From NCBI GenBank assembly GCA_023212645.1, contig JALBYC010000021.1:118520-182519 (forward strand): a DNA stretch of 64,000 nt, in the 5' to 3' direction. This document shows, in pieces, positions 9,823 to 19,216 of this stretch. Position 1 is the stretch's first letter. Every line of letters starts with the position of its first letter. The notes beneath the pieces are model-generated. The model searched no databases and had not been told where the DNA came from. It worked only from the letters and a program-made list of their open reading frames with translations. Made by a program: the position numbers and the translations under genes. This DNA comes from Farysia itapuensis (Eukaryota; Basidiomycota; Ustilaginomycetes; Ustilaginales; Ustilaginaceae).

Positions 9823-12800
9823 ATGCCAGTACCAGCTCCATCGTCGTCCACGTCAATCGTCACAAAGGCTGTCGATGGCTTCCAGGTACCTGCATCCTTC
9901 AGCGATTCATCCAAGCTCGTCTTCAGCGTCAACAAGACCAAGTACCAGCTTTTGGCTGGCCGTGGCGAAGATCTCGACGTAACGCTTCTCGATTTCCTCC
10001 GCAGTCATGGTTTGACAGGCACAAAACTTGGATGTGGTGAAGGAGGTTGTGGTGCTTGCACTGTTGTTGTTGGTAAATTCGAGACCGGTAATGTACCTAC
10101 CAGCCCCGGTCAGTCAGCGCCATACAGATACAAGTCGGTGAACGCCTGTTTGCTGCCCCTCGTGGCTGTTCACGGCTGCCATGTCCTCACAGTAGAAGGC
10201 ATTGGATCTTCCGTCAACCCGCATCCCATTCAGGAACGCATCGGGAAGCTCTTTGGCTCGCAATGTGGGTTTTGCACCCCCGGCATCGTCATGTCCCTAT
10301 ACGCGACCGTTCGCAACGGCTATGGCTACCTGACTGAGCAAGATATCGAACACTCTCTCGATGGCTGTCTGTGTAGATGTACCGGATATCGCCCCATTCT
10401 TGACGCAGCAAAGTCATTCGCCACCGTCAAAAGCCCGACACCGCTTTCCAGCCCACCCACTAGTCTTGACGGCAACAGCGGCAGCGAATCAGAAAGTGGC
10501 TTATCTACACCGCCAGATGCCGATCTTATGACGCGACCGGTGTGCGGCAAGGGCACGGACTGCTGCATGGTCAAGGGCTCCTCCAACAGCTGCTCCTCTA
10601 AATCCCCGGGCATTGCCACAACTGCAGATGCGATCAGGAAAACACTGGACCCAGAACACTTCAAGCCGTACGAAGCAGACACGGAGACCATCTTCCCGCC
10701 GTATCTGGCCAAGAAGTCCTACGACTCGCAAGATCTTGTCTTCGTCGAGAACATCCCAGAACCCGATGACCTGGAGTTTGAGGGAGAAGCTCTCGAGCTA
10801 CGCACGAAACAACATGCAGAACAGCTTCGCCAAGTCTGGCTGCGTCCTGGCTCGCTCACCTCCCTCGTGGAGTGCATGAGATTATACGGGCGAGACGCCG
10901 GTGGCAAAATTCGTAGTGGAAACACGGAGACAGGCATCGAGGTTAAGTTCAAGCATCTGCGCTACAATGTGTCCATCTTCGTTTCAGACCACATACGGGA
11001 ACTTGCCAATTATGCATCCGATGAGTCTGGTATCACCATTGGGGGTAACCTTAGTCTGACAGATCTCGTCAATCACCTGAAGTCAGAGACTCCCACCGCG
11101 AGCTATGCCAAACAGGTCAAAGCAGCTATCCTCGAGAACCTAGCCTACTTTGCATCTAACCAGATTCGCAATGTCGCCACCCTTGCTGGTAACATCGCAA
11201 CCGCTTCACCTATTTCGGACCTGAACCCTGTCTGGGTTGCTACCGGAGCAACACTGTTCTATATTGACACTTCAGTAGCTTCGTCCGAAGAACAACACGT
11301 CAACATGCGGGACTTCTTCTTGGGTTATCGGAAAACGGCTCTCCCCTCAGCAGCCGTCATCACCAAACTTTTCGTGCCTTGGTCCGACGCGGCTGGCAGT
11401 GTTGTGCATGCATTCAAGCAGTCAAAGAGAAAAGACGATGACATCGCCATTGTCAACGCTTGTCTACGACTCTCGGTCAACACTGGCGGTCTCATTCAAG
11501 ATGCAACCCTTGCTTTTGGCGGTATGGGTCCCACCACCATGCAGAGCCCTGCTGTGCAGCATTATCTCATTGGCAAAGCCTTTGCAGATACATCTGCATT
11601 GTCGGAAGCGCTTCAGATCTTGGCCAGACAAGATTTTCCGATGTCGCACGGCGTTCCAGGGGGCATGCCCGTCTTCCGCAAGAGTTTGGCGCTCGGCTTC
11701 CTTACTCGCTTTTGGGGTCTCGCTGCGCCCCGTCTTGGCTTGTCTAAACCGGTCGTGCTCGATTCACTCCCTGATCTTGACGATTTGGCAGGCAGTACGC
11801 TCGAACGCACTGTCACCAGGGGCATGCAAGACTTCGAGAATGTTGCGATCAAGCAGCCTGTTGGCGAGTCGGTTCCTCATTTGTCAGCAATGAAGCAGGT
11901 GACGGGTGAGGCTGTATATATCGACGACATGCCGCCGGTTGCCAATGAGCTGCATGCTGCCTTTGTTCTGTCTCAGAGAGCACACGCCAAGATCATCTCG
12001 GTGGATGCATCTGAAGCTCTTTTGCTCCCCGGTGTAGCGGCCTTCATCTCTTACAAGGATATTCCCTCTGCCGGGACTAACATCTGGAACCCTCCTGCTA
12101 TGGATGAAACGTTCTTTGCCGTGGACGAAGTCCATACTGTCGGTCAGATCATTGGTGTAGTGGTTGCCGGAACCAAAAAGCTTGCCCAAGCTGCGTCACG
12201 CAAAGTCAATGTCCAGTACGAAGACTTGCCTCATATTCTTACGATCGACGAAGCTATTGCTGCCAAGAGCTTCTTCAAGCCACGCCCTGTTATTCATCGA
12301 GGCGAAACAGATGATTCGGCTGAAAGCTGGGCGCAGTACGACCATGTGCTCGAAGGTGAGACAAGGATGGGTGGACAGGAACATTTCTATCTCGAGACCA
12401 ACGCGTGCCTCGTCGTTCCAGGCCGTGAGGACTCTGAGTTTGAAGTATTCTCCTCCACGCAGAACCCGTCCGAGACACAAGTTTTCTGCGCTGCCATCCT
12501 CGGTATACCCAACAATCGTGTCGTGGCACGCACTAAGCGTCTTGGCGGAGGATTTGGTGGTAAGGAGTCGCGCACCATCGCCTATGCTGCTCCACTGACG
12601 CTCGCAGCCCAGAAATTGGGCCGTCCCGTGCGGGTGATGCTGGACCGAGACGAAGACATGTTGACTTCGGGCCAGCGACATCCGTTCATGTGTCGCTGGA
12701 AGCTGGCCTTCAGCAAAAAGGGCAAGCTGGAACGTCTCCAAGCCAAGGTGTATAACAACGGGGGCTGGTCTCAGGATCTCTCGCAGGCCGTTCTCGAACG

Positions 12801-14241
12801 CGCTATGTTCCACATCGACAATTGCTACAACATTCCGCACGTCCGCGTTGAAGGATTTGTATGCAAAACGAACACAATGTCCAACACTGCTTTCCGAGGA
12901 TTCGGCGGCCCACAGGGAATGTTCTTCACCGAAGATTTTGTGACCAAAGCATCCGCGGTGCTCGGTATGCAGCCCGAGATCATGCGCGAGCTTAATCTGT
13001 ATAAAGAGGCGGAAGAGACGCATTTCAAGCAAGCGCTAGTCGATTGGAACGTGCCGTTGCTATGGGACCAGCTCAAATCCTCTGGCGACTTTGATGTGCG
13101 TTATCAGGCCGTCGAAAAGTTCAATGCAACGCATAGGTACAAGAAGCGCGGCATCTCCATGATCCCCACCAAGTTTGGTATCTCTTTTACCGCGATATTC
13201 CTGAATCAGGCGTATGGTGTTGTCCACGTGTATCACCACGACGGAAGCGTCCTGTTCTCGCACGGTGGCACGGAGATGGGTCAAGGTTTGCACACCAAGA
13301 TGGCTCAAGTCGTGGCGACCGAGCTTGGTATTTCGCTTTCGCTAGTGCACCTGATGGAGACGAACACTACTCAAGCTTCCAACACAAGTGCCACAGCTGC
13401 TTCGGCGTCATCTGACCTCAACGGTATGGCACTCAAGAACGCCTGCGATCAGCTTAATGCCACGTTAGAGCCATTCCGCAAGTCGGCTGCTACTAAAGGC
13501 CTGACCGGAGAGGCGGCCTGGAAAGACGCAGTTCACACAGCGTATTTCAACCGCACACAACTGTCCGCTATCGGACACTATCGCACGCCCGATATTGGTT
13601 ACAATTGGGCGACTGGTACCGGCCAGCCCTTCTTCTACTTTACCCAGGGTGTCGCGATCTCCGAGGTTGAGGTTGACACGATCACGGGAGATCACCGAAT
13701 CGTGCGCGCTGATGTGCATATGGACATCGGTCGGTCGATCAATCCGTCGATCGACGTTGGTCAGATAGAGGGCGCCTTCACCCAGGGTTTTGGTCTGTTC
13801 ACCATCGAGGAAACCCTGTTCATGAGCAACGGACAACTGGCCACTCGCGGACCAGGCAATTACAAGATCCCAGCCTTCCTCGACACGCCAAGCGATATGC
13901 GCATCTCGTTCCTCAAGGTTTCCCCTGATCTTGGCACGGATACAAACCCATCTCCGCGTCCCAAACTCAACCAGAATCTGCGCACCATCCAGAGCAGCAA
14001 AGGTATTGGTGAGCCTCCGCTCTTCTTGGGGTGTACAGTCTTCTTCGCACTCAAACACGCCATTTCCGCCGCTCGAAAGCACTATTCGACTGACGATATG
14101 GCGCATCTGGGTTTCGACCTCGTGTCGCCCGCGACACCGGAACGTATCCGTGTTGCCATCAACGACCCGCTAGTACAATTGGCAAGCGAGTCAACACCTC
14201 GCAAAGACGGCGAACGACCTTTCTTTGTCAGCATTAGCTAG
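9823..14241 (+). CDS. XDH: Xanthine dehydrogenase (purine hydroxylase)
   Basis: A 1,472-residue molybdenum flavoprotein that oxidises hypoxanthine to xanthine and xanthine to urate with NAD+, the entry to purine use as nitrogen source. Domain order is classical. The plant-type 2Fe-2S site is GCGEGGCGACT with Cys near 71, 76 and 79 plus Cys near 109. The second 2Fe-2S domain has QCGFC and CLCRCTGYRP (residues ~148-187). A low-complexity linker follows with a Cys-rich CGKGTDCC patch, then the FAD domain (GNTETGIEVKF; NIATASPISDLNPV) and the Mo-cofactor domain (GGGFGGKES; FRGFGGPQG). The catalytic glutamate sits in GIGEPPLF near residue 1397. All cofactor residues I can see are present. Length is close to the usual ~1,350 plus the linker. 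ATG at 9823 follows a C-rich leader; single exon. Converges on the velvet gene, 175 bases between stops. Confidence 0.96.
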   Translation: MPVPAPSSSTSIVTKAVDGFQVPASFSDSSKLVFSVNKTKYQLLAGRGEDLDVTLLDFLRSHGLTGTKLGCGEGGCGACTVVVGKFETGNVPTSPGQSAPYRYKSVNACLLPLVAVHGCHVLTVEGIGSSVNPHPIQERIGKLFGSQCGFCTPGIVMSLYATVRNGYGYLTEQDIEHSLDGCLCRCTGYRPILDAAKSFATVKSPTPLSSPPTSLDGNSGSESESGLSTPPDADLMTRPVCGKGTDCCMVKGSSNSCSSKSPGIATTADAIRKTLDPEHFKPYEADTETIFPPYLAKKSYDSQDLVFVENIPEPDDLEFEGEALELRTKQHAEQLRQVWLRPGSLTSLVECMRLYGRDAGGKIRSGNTETGIEVKFKHLRYNVSIFVSDHIRELANYASDESGITIGGNLSLTDLVNHLKSETPTASYAKQVKAAILENLAYFASNQIRNVATLAGNIATASPISDLNPVWVATGATLFYIDTSVASSEEQHVNMRDFFLGYRKTALPSAAVITKLFVPWSDAAGSVVHAFKQSKRKDDDIAIVNACLRLSVNTGGLIQDATLAFGGMGPTTMQSPAVQHYLIGKAFADTSALSEALQILARQDFPMSHGVPGGMPVFRKSLALGFLTRFWGLAAPRLGLSKPVVLDSLPDLDDLAGSTLERTVTRGMQDFENVAIKQPVGESVPHLSAMKQVTGEAVYIDDMPPVANELHAAFVLSQRAHAKIISVDASEALLLPGVAAFISYKDIPSAGTNIWNPPAMDETFFAVDEVHTVGQIIGVVVAGTKKLAQAASRKVNVQYEDLPHILTIDEAIAAKSFFKPRPVIHRGETDDSAESWAQYDHVLEGETRMGGQEHFYLETNACLVVPGREDSEFEVFSSTQNPSETQVFCAAILGIPNNRVVARTKRLGGGFGGKESRTIAYAAPLTLAAQKLGRPVRVMLDRDEDMLTSGQRHPFMCRWKLAFSKKGKLERLQAKVYNNGGWSQDLSQAVLERAMFHIDNCYNIPHVRVEGFVCKTNTMSNTAFRGFGGPQGMFFTEDFVTKASAVLGMQPEIMRELNLYKEAEETHFKQALVDWNVPLLWDQLKSSGDFDVRYQAVEKFNATHRYKKRGISMIPTKFGISFTAIFLNQAYGVVHVYHHDGSVLFSHGGTEMGQGLHTKMAQVVATELGISLSLVHLMETNTTQASNTSATAASASSDLNGMALKNACDQLNATLEPFRKSAATKGLTGEAAWKDAVHTAYFNRTQLSAIGHYRTPDIGYNWATGTGQPFFYFTQGVAISEVEVDTITGDHRIVRADVHMDIGRSINPSIDVGQIEGAFTQGFGLFTIEETLFMSNGQLATRGPGNYKIPAFLDTPSDMRISFLKVSPDLGTDTNPSPRPKLNQNLRTIQSSKGIGEPPLFLGCTVFFALKHAISAARKHYSTDDMAHLGFDLVSPATPERIRVAINDPLVQLASESTPRKDGERPFFVSIS

Positions 14242-14416
14242 TCACGACTCTCTCGCATCCACAATCTATCTTATATTGGAAACGTTGCTTCTTTCTTCTT
14301 GATCATGTACATCGCACTCTTCTTGGTAATAAGAACTCTGGTATTGTCGTTTGAAAACGGTGTGACCTTTACGAGCGTACAAACATGAGAAGGCTTTAAG
14401 TAACAACGAGCATCGA

Positions 14417-16261
14417 TCACCATTCTCGATGAAGACGGGGCGGGGACGTCGACGCGGAACGGTCGAGGGCGGAGTAGCGCGACGAAGGGGCAGGGTATAG
14501 AGATGAAATGGGGGGTAAAGTTGGCTTGGGTGTTGGGGTCTCGCCGGCTTTGCCTGCGGGCGGTGAGCCTGTTTGAGCGGGGGAAACCTCGCTGTGCGAG
14601 GTTCCTGTGCTGGTAGAGGCCCCACGAGATGTCGAGGTGGACAGGGACGACGACGAGGATCTGAACTCGAGACGGGGTCGGTGAGGCTCTTCAACAGCCG
14701 ACTGTCTGCGCCCGCTCTGCGAGAATGAAGGCGCGCATAGGTTGTCCGAGGGAGAGGCGTAGTTCAGACCGAGCCCTCTGCCGGGGGAGAGCGGTGCAGT
14801 AGTGGTAGGAGGTGCAGACTCGTGGTGGGGATGGTGGAAGATGCGAGCTCGCTTCTCGTCCCTCATACCGGAGGCGTCGATCTGCTCTCGGCTCTCGTGA
14901 AGTCGAGAGAGGCTGGGCAGAGTCGGTCGTGTCTGCGTGGCTCCGTTAGACGGCGAGGAGACCTCGGGCGACCAAGAGTCTAGAATCTGGGGTGGACTCC
15001 TCCTGGGCAATGGCTGAACGTATCGAGTGCTTCCGTTCCAGTCTACTCGAGATGCGTGATGGAACACTGGGCCAGACGACGCAGACGGGGGAAAAGATTC
15101 AAGCGGCGGAAGCATGTCTCGTGTCTCGCGTCGGAGCTCGAAGGCAGTGCGTCTGGGTTCGAGCATTGCGTACTGAGGCGGGCTACGCGAAGGAACAAGA
15201 TGTTCGCTGTAGTGGTGAGTCGGTTGCTGAGGTCGAGGATATGAGGCGTTGAAGCGACGCTCGGCCAGGTAAGCGGTCTGGTCGTAGTCGCCAGCATAAC
15301 TCTGACGACGGGCAGTCGACATGCGTTCATCGTTGTAATAGAATCCCTCGGGCGACTTGCGCTTCTTTATGCCTTGCTTGTCAGCAGCTTTGCGTAGCTT
15401 GTACTTCATTCCCCGGTCGACGAGGGCGTCCATGAGCCCAGACGACGCCATGAGCCCAGGGTGTTTGCGACGCTCGAGCACCTCAAAGGCATCAGTATAG
15501 ACCGAAGCAACGCGGGTGATTTGCAGTCCAACGCGGTCGAAGAGGTCAAAGCGCAGACGGTACAGGCCGCGATTGCGCACCCCCAGTTCTTTGAAGACGA
15601 AGAAGCTCTGATCTTCACGCGTATCGATGCGCGAATTGAAGGGGCTCTGAAGGGTGTCACCGACCAGAGGTTCATTTCTTCTGGCATCGGGAACGCATTC
15701 TTCAGTGGCGTTGTCGGCAAGAACAAGTTGAGCTCTGACAAAGACTTCGGGGAGAGCCAAGAGCTGCTCCTCACCGTTCCTGTCGATGAGCAACTCACAC
15801 ACCGGCGGTGGATCGAGTGGCACCGATCTTGCCGTACGCAATGACATTTGACTGTTGCCGATTGCCAAGCCGCGTCGAGGTTGTTGCCGAATCACAAGAG
15901 AGAAGCGTGGGCAGTTCCGTCTGGCATCTCCGTACAGATTGAGGGCGCTGGAGACGCTGGGAAGAATGAGCCATGGCGAGCGGGTGGAGAGACTGAACGG
16001 CGTACGCTCAACCTTCTCGCTATCAGAAGCAACGTTGCGGAGAGCAGATTGGCTGCTTTCGTGTGTTGAGCGAGCCGAAGTTGACTGTGAGAGATCTGAC
16101 TCTCTGGAGGTGCTTGCGATAGATGGCTGCTGCTGTTGGTACCGTTCAGGGGTTTGTTCGTAGACTCTCTGGTGATGTTGTGGGGGAGATCGCAGATAGG
16201 GACGATCATCGTGGGGAATATATCTCGACATCTTCCTGGAATAAAGGTGGTTCTCCAGCAT
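14417..16261 (-). CDS. Velvet-domain regulator with long C-terminal extension
   Basis: A 614-residue protein of the velvet family, fungal DNA-binding regulators that couple development to secondary metabolism. The velvet domain spans about residues 118-300: it begins with FSLVIRQQPRRGLAIG, continues through PPPVCELLI and FFVFKELGVRNRGLYRLRFDLFD, and ends near GMKYKLRKAADKQGIKKRK, a basic stretch that could be a nuclear signal. The first 115 residues are Gln/Ser-rich. The ~300 residues after the domain are Pro/Ser/Arg-rich and disordered. The RKHPGL and MKYKLRK segment recalls the VosA/VelC types more than VeA or VelB, but I cannot place it with confidence. Start at 16261; a second ATG ten codons later (MSRYIPHDD) is an alternative. 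Single exon. Confidence 0.88.
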   Translation of the reverse strand: MLENHLYSRKMSRYIPHDDRPYLRSPPQHHQRVYEQTPERYQQQQPSIASTSRESDLSQSTSARSTHESSQSALRNVASDSEKVERTPFSLSTRSPWLILPSVSSALNLYGDARRNCPRFSLVIRQQPRRGLAIGNSQMSLRTARSVPLDPPPVCELLIDRNGEEQLLALPEVFVRAQLVLADNATEECVPDARRNEPLVGDTLQSPFNSRIDTREDQSFFVFKELGVRNRGLYRLRFDLFDRVGLQITRVASVYTDAFEVLERRKHPGLMASSGLMDALVDRGMKYKLRKAADKQGIKKRKSPEGFYYNDERMSTARRQSYAGDYDQTAYLAERRFNASYPRPQQPTHHYSEHLVPSRSPPQYAMLEPRRTAFELRRETRDMLPPLESFPPSASSGPVFHHASRVDWNGSTRYVQPLPRRSPPQILDSWSPEVSSPSNGATQTRPTLPSLSRLHESREQIDASGMRDEKRARIFHHPHHESAPPTTTAPLSPGRGLGLNYASPSDNLCAPSFSQSGRRQSAVEEPHRPRLEFRSSSSSLSTSTSRGASTSTGTSHSEVSPAQTGSPPAGKAGETPTPKPTLPPISSLYPAPSSRYSALDRSASTSPPRLHREW

Positions 16262-17912
16262 GATTTGAGAACGCCCCGATGACCAGCTAGGCAGCTGGTT
16301 TGAGATGCAAACGACAGAAATGGTGGCGAGAGGTCGCTTGTTACGACCAGGAGACTGTTAAACGCAGGCGGTATAGCTAGATGTACAATATCAAGCCGTC
16401 GGCGAGATCAAGAAAGGAGAGAGGAGCAAGGAGAGCTGGAGACGGATGGGAAAGGTAGTGACAAGTAGGAAGTCAAGGTTGTCAAGGAAGGGATTGAGCG
16501 GGACGAATTGAACTGAGGCGACTCGAGGGGAGTGGTACACTAGATACGCGATCGAAACAAGCGCTGCGGGATGCAAAGCCGCCCGTGGTAGGCGATGGAA
16601 ACAAGGCACGAGAGGGTAGACATTGTTTAAAGTTGGTAAGGTAAGGAAGTGGTACATTGTGCTGCGCGGCATGGACGAGTCGCCGTCCTGGGACACACGA
16701 GGCTGGGGTAAGTGGCAGATCTTGGCCGTGGCGTACCACAAGTCGGAAGGAGGTCTGAACTCGGCGCTGTCAATCTGGGCCGAAAGGTCTGGAACCCGAC
16801 CCTGGAAGCGGGCTGGCCGGATGCAGAGAGTGCTAACACCGGCGACACAAACAGGCCATTCGCGCTATTTTCTGTTCCAATCGCTCTCGGCTCGGCGTGT
16901 CAAAAGTCAAATTTAAAACTTGAAATTCTAGCTCCCTGGCATCAAGGTCTAGACCCTGATTTCCATCTTGACCACGCGTCATAGATCCCCTATCATGCCT
17001 CTGTCAAATCCATATATGTACACATCAGCTTCTGCCTGTCCCTTGCTCGCGTTGACAGTAGCGTATCGACTGCCTAAAACAATCATCTGCCACCGCTGAG
17101 CCAAACGTCTTGCGAGCTCTTGGATTTGGAAGCAAGTTCGGACTCGTCCTCGACGAGGGCCGAGAATTTGGTGCGGAGTCTCATGGCAACACAATGCATA
17201 GGAGTAATTCAAACGCCGACGGGGAACCATTGGCGCCAACCGGCTGCCCGCCACGAAAATTCAGTCACGGCAACTGTACCAAGCTTTGGATCATTGATCC
17301 GCCATCTCAAGCAATAATGTTCACGACTTTGAAGACACAGAACACAGATCTGCCCAGTGTGTCGCCCTTTCGCATTCTACTAGCTTGATGGTGTTTACAT
17401 TTCGGCAAGCAAACGGCATTTGGGTGGTTGGATTAGGGTTCAAATTGACGCCAAGTCGGCTAAAAGTCGGATCACGCGTTTGGGTTCCGGTTTTTCTTCT
17501 TGGGCGTACATAGAACGCGCGTATCAGGCCGAAGGAAAACAGGGGTCAATACGTCAATTGAGACGGATCTAGAACTTCAATCTAGACTGGCCAAGTCTGC
17601 CTCACGATAGCAACTCCGCGTGCTCGGCTGACGGCCTGTTCTTTTCAGTCTTCATTGTCTGTCAACTGCATAGGTCGTGCTTACGTCTGACTTTCAAAGA
17701 CGGCATTGCGCGGCTATTCCCGTGCATCCCATTAACCGGGGCATTGACACAGGCACACGGACCGGACCTCTCGCAAAGCCAAACCAGTTTGATCGGAGGC
17801 TCAATTGCAAGCTTGACGGCATCTGAACCATGCCTTCGATCCGTGGATCTTTGTAGCGCTCATCGGATTCAGGGTACGCCGGCTTTGGACCTAGGGTACA
17901 CTTTTGACCTTT
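16262..17912. other. Long non-coding interval upstream of the velvet gene
   Basis: About 1.65 kb between the MED8 stop and the velvet start, the largest gap in the window. Several short open frames (for example 16391-16741 minus and 17110-17388 plus) lack family resemblance or coding-like composition. The minus strand is strongly pyrimidine-rich around 16400-16620, which fits a leader or core promoter for the velvet gene. Long leaders with regulatory upstream frames are common for fungal developmental regulators, but nothing here proves one. No tRNA or repeat was recognised. Confidence 0.5.
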
Positions 17913-18932
17913 TTAGGTGCGCGGAGAGTGTCCGTGAAGGAAAGCAATCACCCTATCGGCCGACCATGTGCTTTCGTCCATCTTTCTTCTTTGCCTGCGC
18001 TCCTTGCTTGCCACTTGCAGCGCGATGTCTTCATCGTCCATCTCCTCGTCATTGTCCTTGTCTTCGTCATTGTCATCTTCGTCTTCGTCATCCTCATCTC
18101 TCGGTAGACGCTCTCTGAAATTGAGCATATTGCCATCCTCGTCTGTCGCTTGCTCCAAGTGATACCACGTGCGAAGGGCTCGCACTGCCAGAATGTCGTG
18201 CTGTAGAATCTCTTCCTGAATCCGGCGGAGCTGAGTATCAACATCATCCTGACCAGACATATTTTGTTCTGGAGCTGAATGAGCTGCGTTATACTTTGTC
18301 ACTAGGTCGTTTTCCTCTTGCGAGATATTTGGCTCAGGCGCGGTCCGTAAGAGTGCACCCAAGAAATTGAGTTTGTCCTCAGCGATTGGAAGTACTGGAT
18401 GTGCCAAGAGCAGCGGCAATGGATTTTTGGCGTCATAGAAGCTAAGTTCGGGCAAGGCGTCTGCCGTGGCTGGCACGCTGTCTTCATGGTCGGCTGCTTG
18501 GCGTGTGGATCCGCCGAATATGCCCACTGAGGGCGCGTCGTTTGCATACAGATTCGAGTTTCTTGCCTCTGACTCCAGCACCCTGTCGAACGATGCTAGC
18601 TGAGATGGAAGAAAGTGCGGGGATGCCGACACCAGCGAAGATGAAAGAGAGTATGCGTGTGACAACAAGTTTGTGTACCGGTGTAAAAGCGCAGGCCTGT
18701 TTGTCTGAGGATCAGATAGGAGAATTTGGTGTACTGGACACTGCAACACTCACCATTCATCCAGACCCGGTACGATCGCTATCTCCTCTTTCAGTGCAAC
18801 CAGCGAAGAGACTAATGATTCTAATCGCTGGAGCAGAATCTGGAAATGCTCTACAGACACATTAGCTCGTGGCAGCGTTGGGGGGCCTGATGGGACTGCT
18901 GGTCCAGCTGCTGATCTCTTGCTTAGTGACAT
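17913..18932 (-). CDS. MED8: Mediator subunit 8, two exons
   Basis: A 320-residue Med8, a head-module subunit of the Mediator coactivator of RNA polymerase II. Exon 1 is 18932-18754 and exon 2 is 18696-17913. The 57-nt intron 18753-18697 starts GTGAGT and ends ACAG. Splicing joins a split TGG codon to give PGLDEWPALLHRYTNLLSHA, the family signature in which a proline/tryptophan motif is followed by a helix. The preceding helix (VEHFQILLQRLESLVSSLVALKEEI) is the conserved N-terminal Med8 helix. The C-terminal ~60 residues contain a long acidic run (about residues 256-284) and end in a basic tail, making it longer than yeast Med8 (223 aa). It shares a 284-bp divergent promoter with the Sro7-like gene. 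Confidence 0.88.
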
Positions 18933-19216
18933 CTCTTGGTCACAACTCGTGTCCGCTTACTACAGATGTTCTTTGTGGATGAAGCCAGCCTTAAACAACA
19001 TGCTCTCCCCGCCAAGGCTGCACGACTGAATGCTTCGACAGTGTTTGGAGATGGTTGCGTCGACAATCTGCCAAAAGTTGGACCCTGGTTTGGAAAAGTG
19101 GGATCGTCGATTGTGATTAAGATTGTGACCTCCACTCGGAACCGTGCATTTGTGATTTTCGGATTCTTGGCGAGCGCTTGCTCGTTCCATTTCCTCACAC
19201 CAGAGTCCTGCTCGTC

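Noticed and set aside
16391..16741. 116-codon minus-strand frame upstream of the velvet gene
   Set aside because: Pyrimidine-rich leader-like sequence, no family resemblance, several overlapping frames of similar length.
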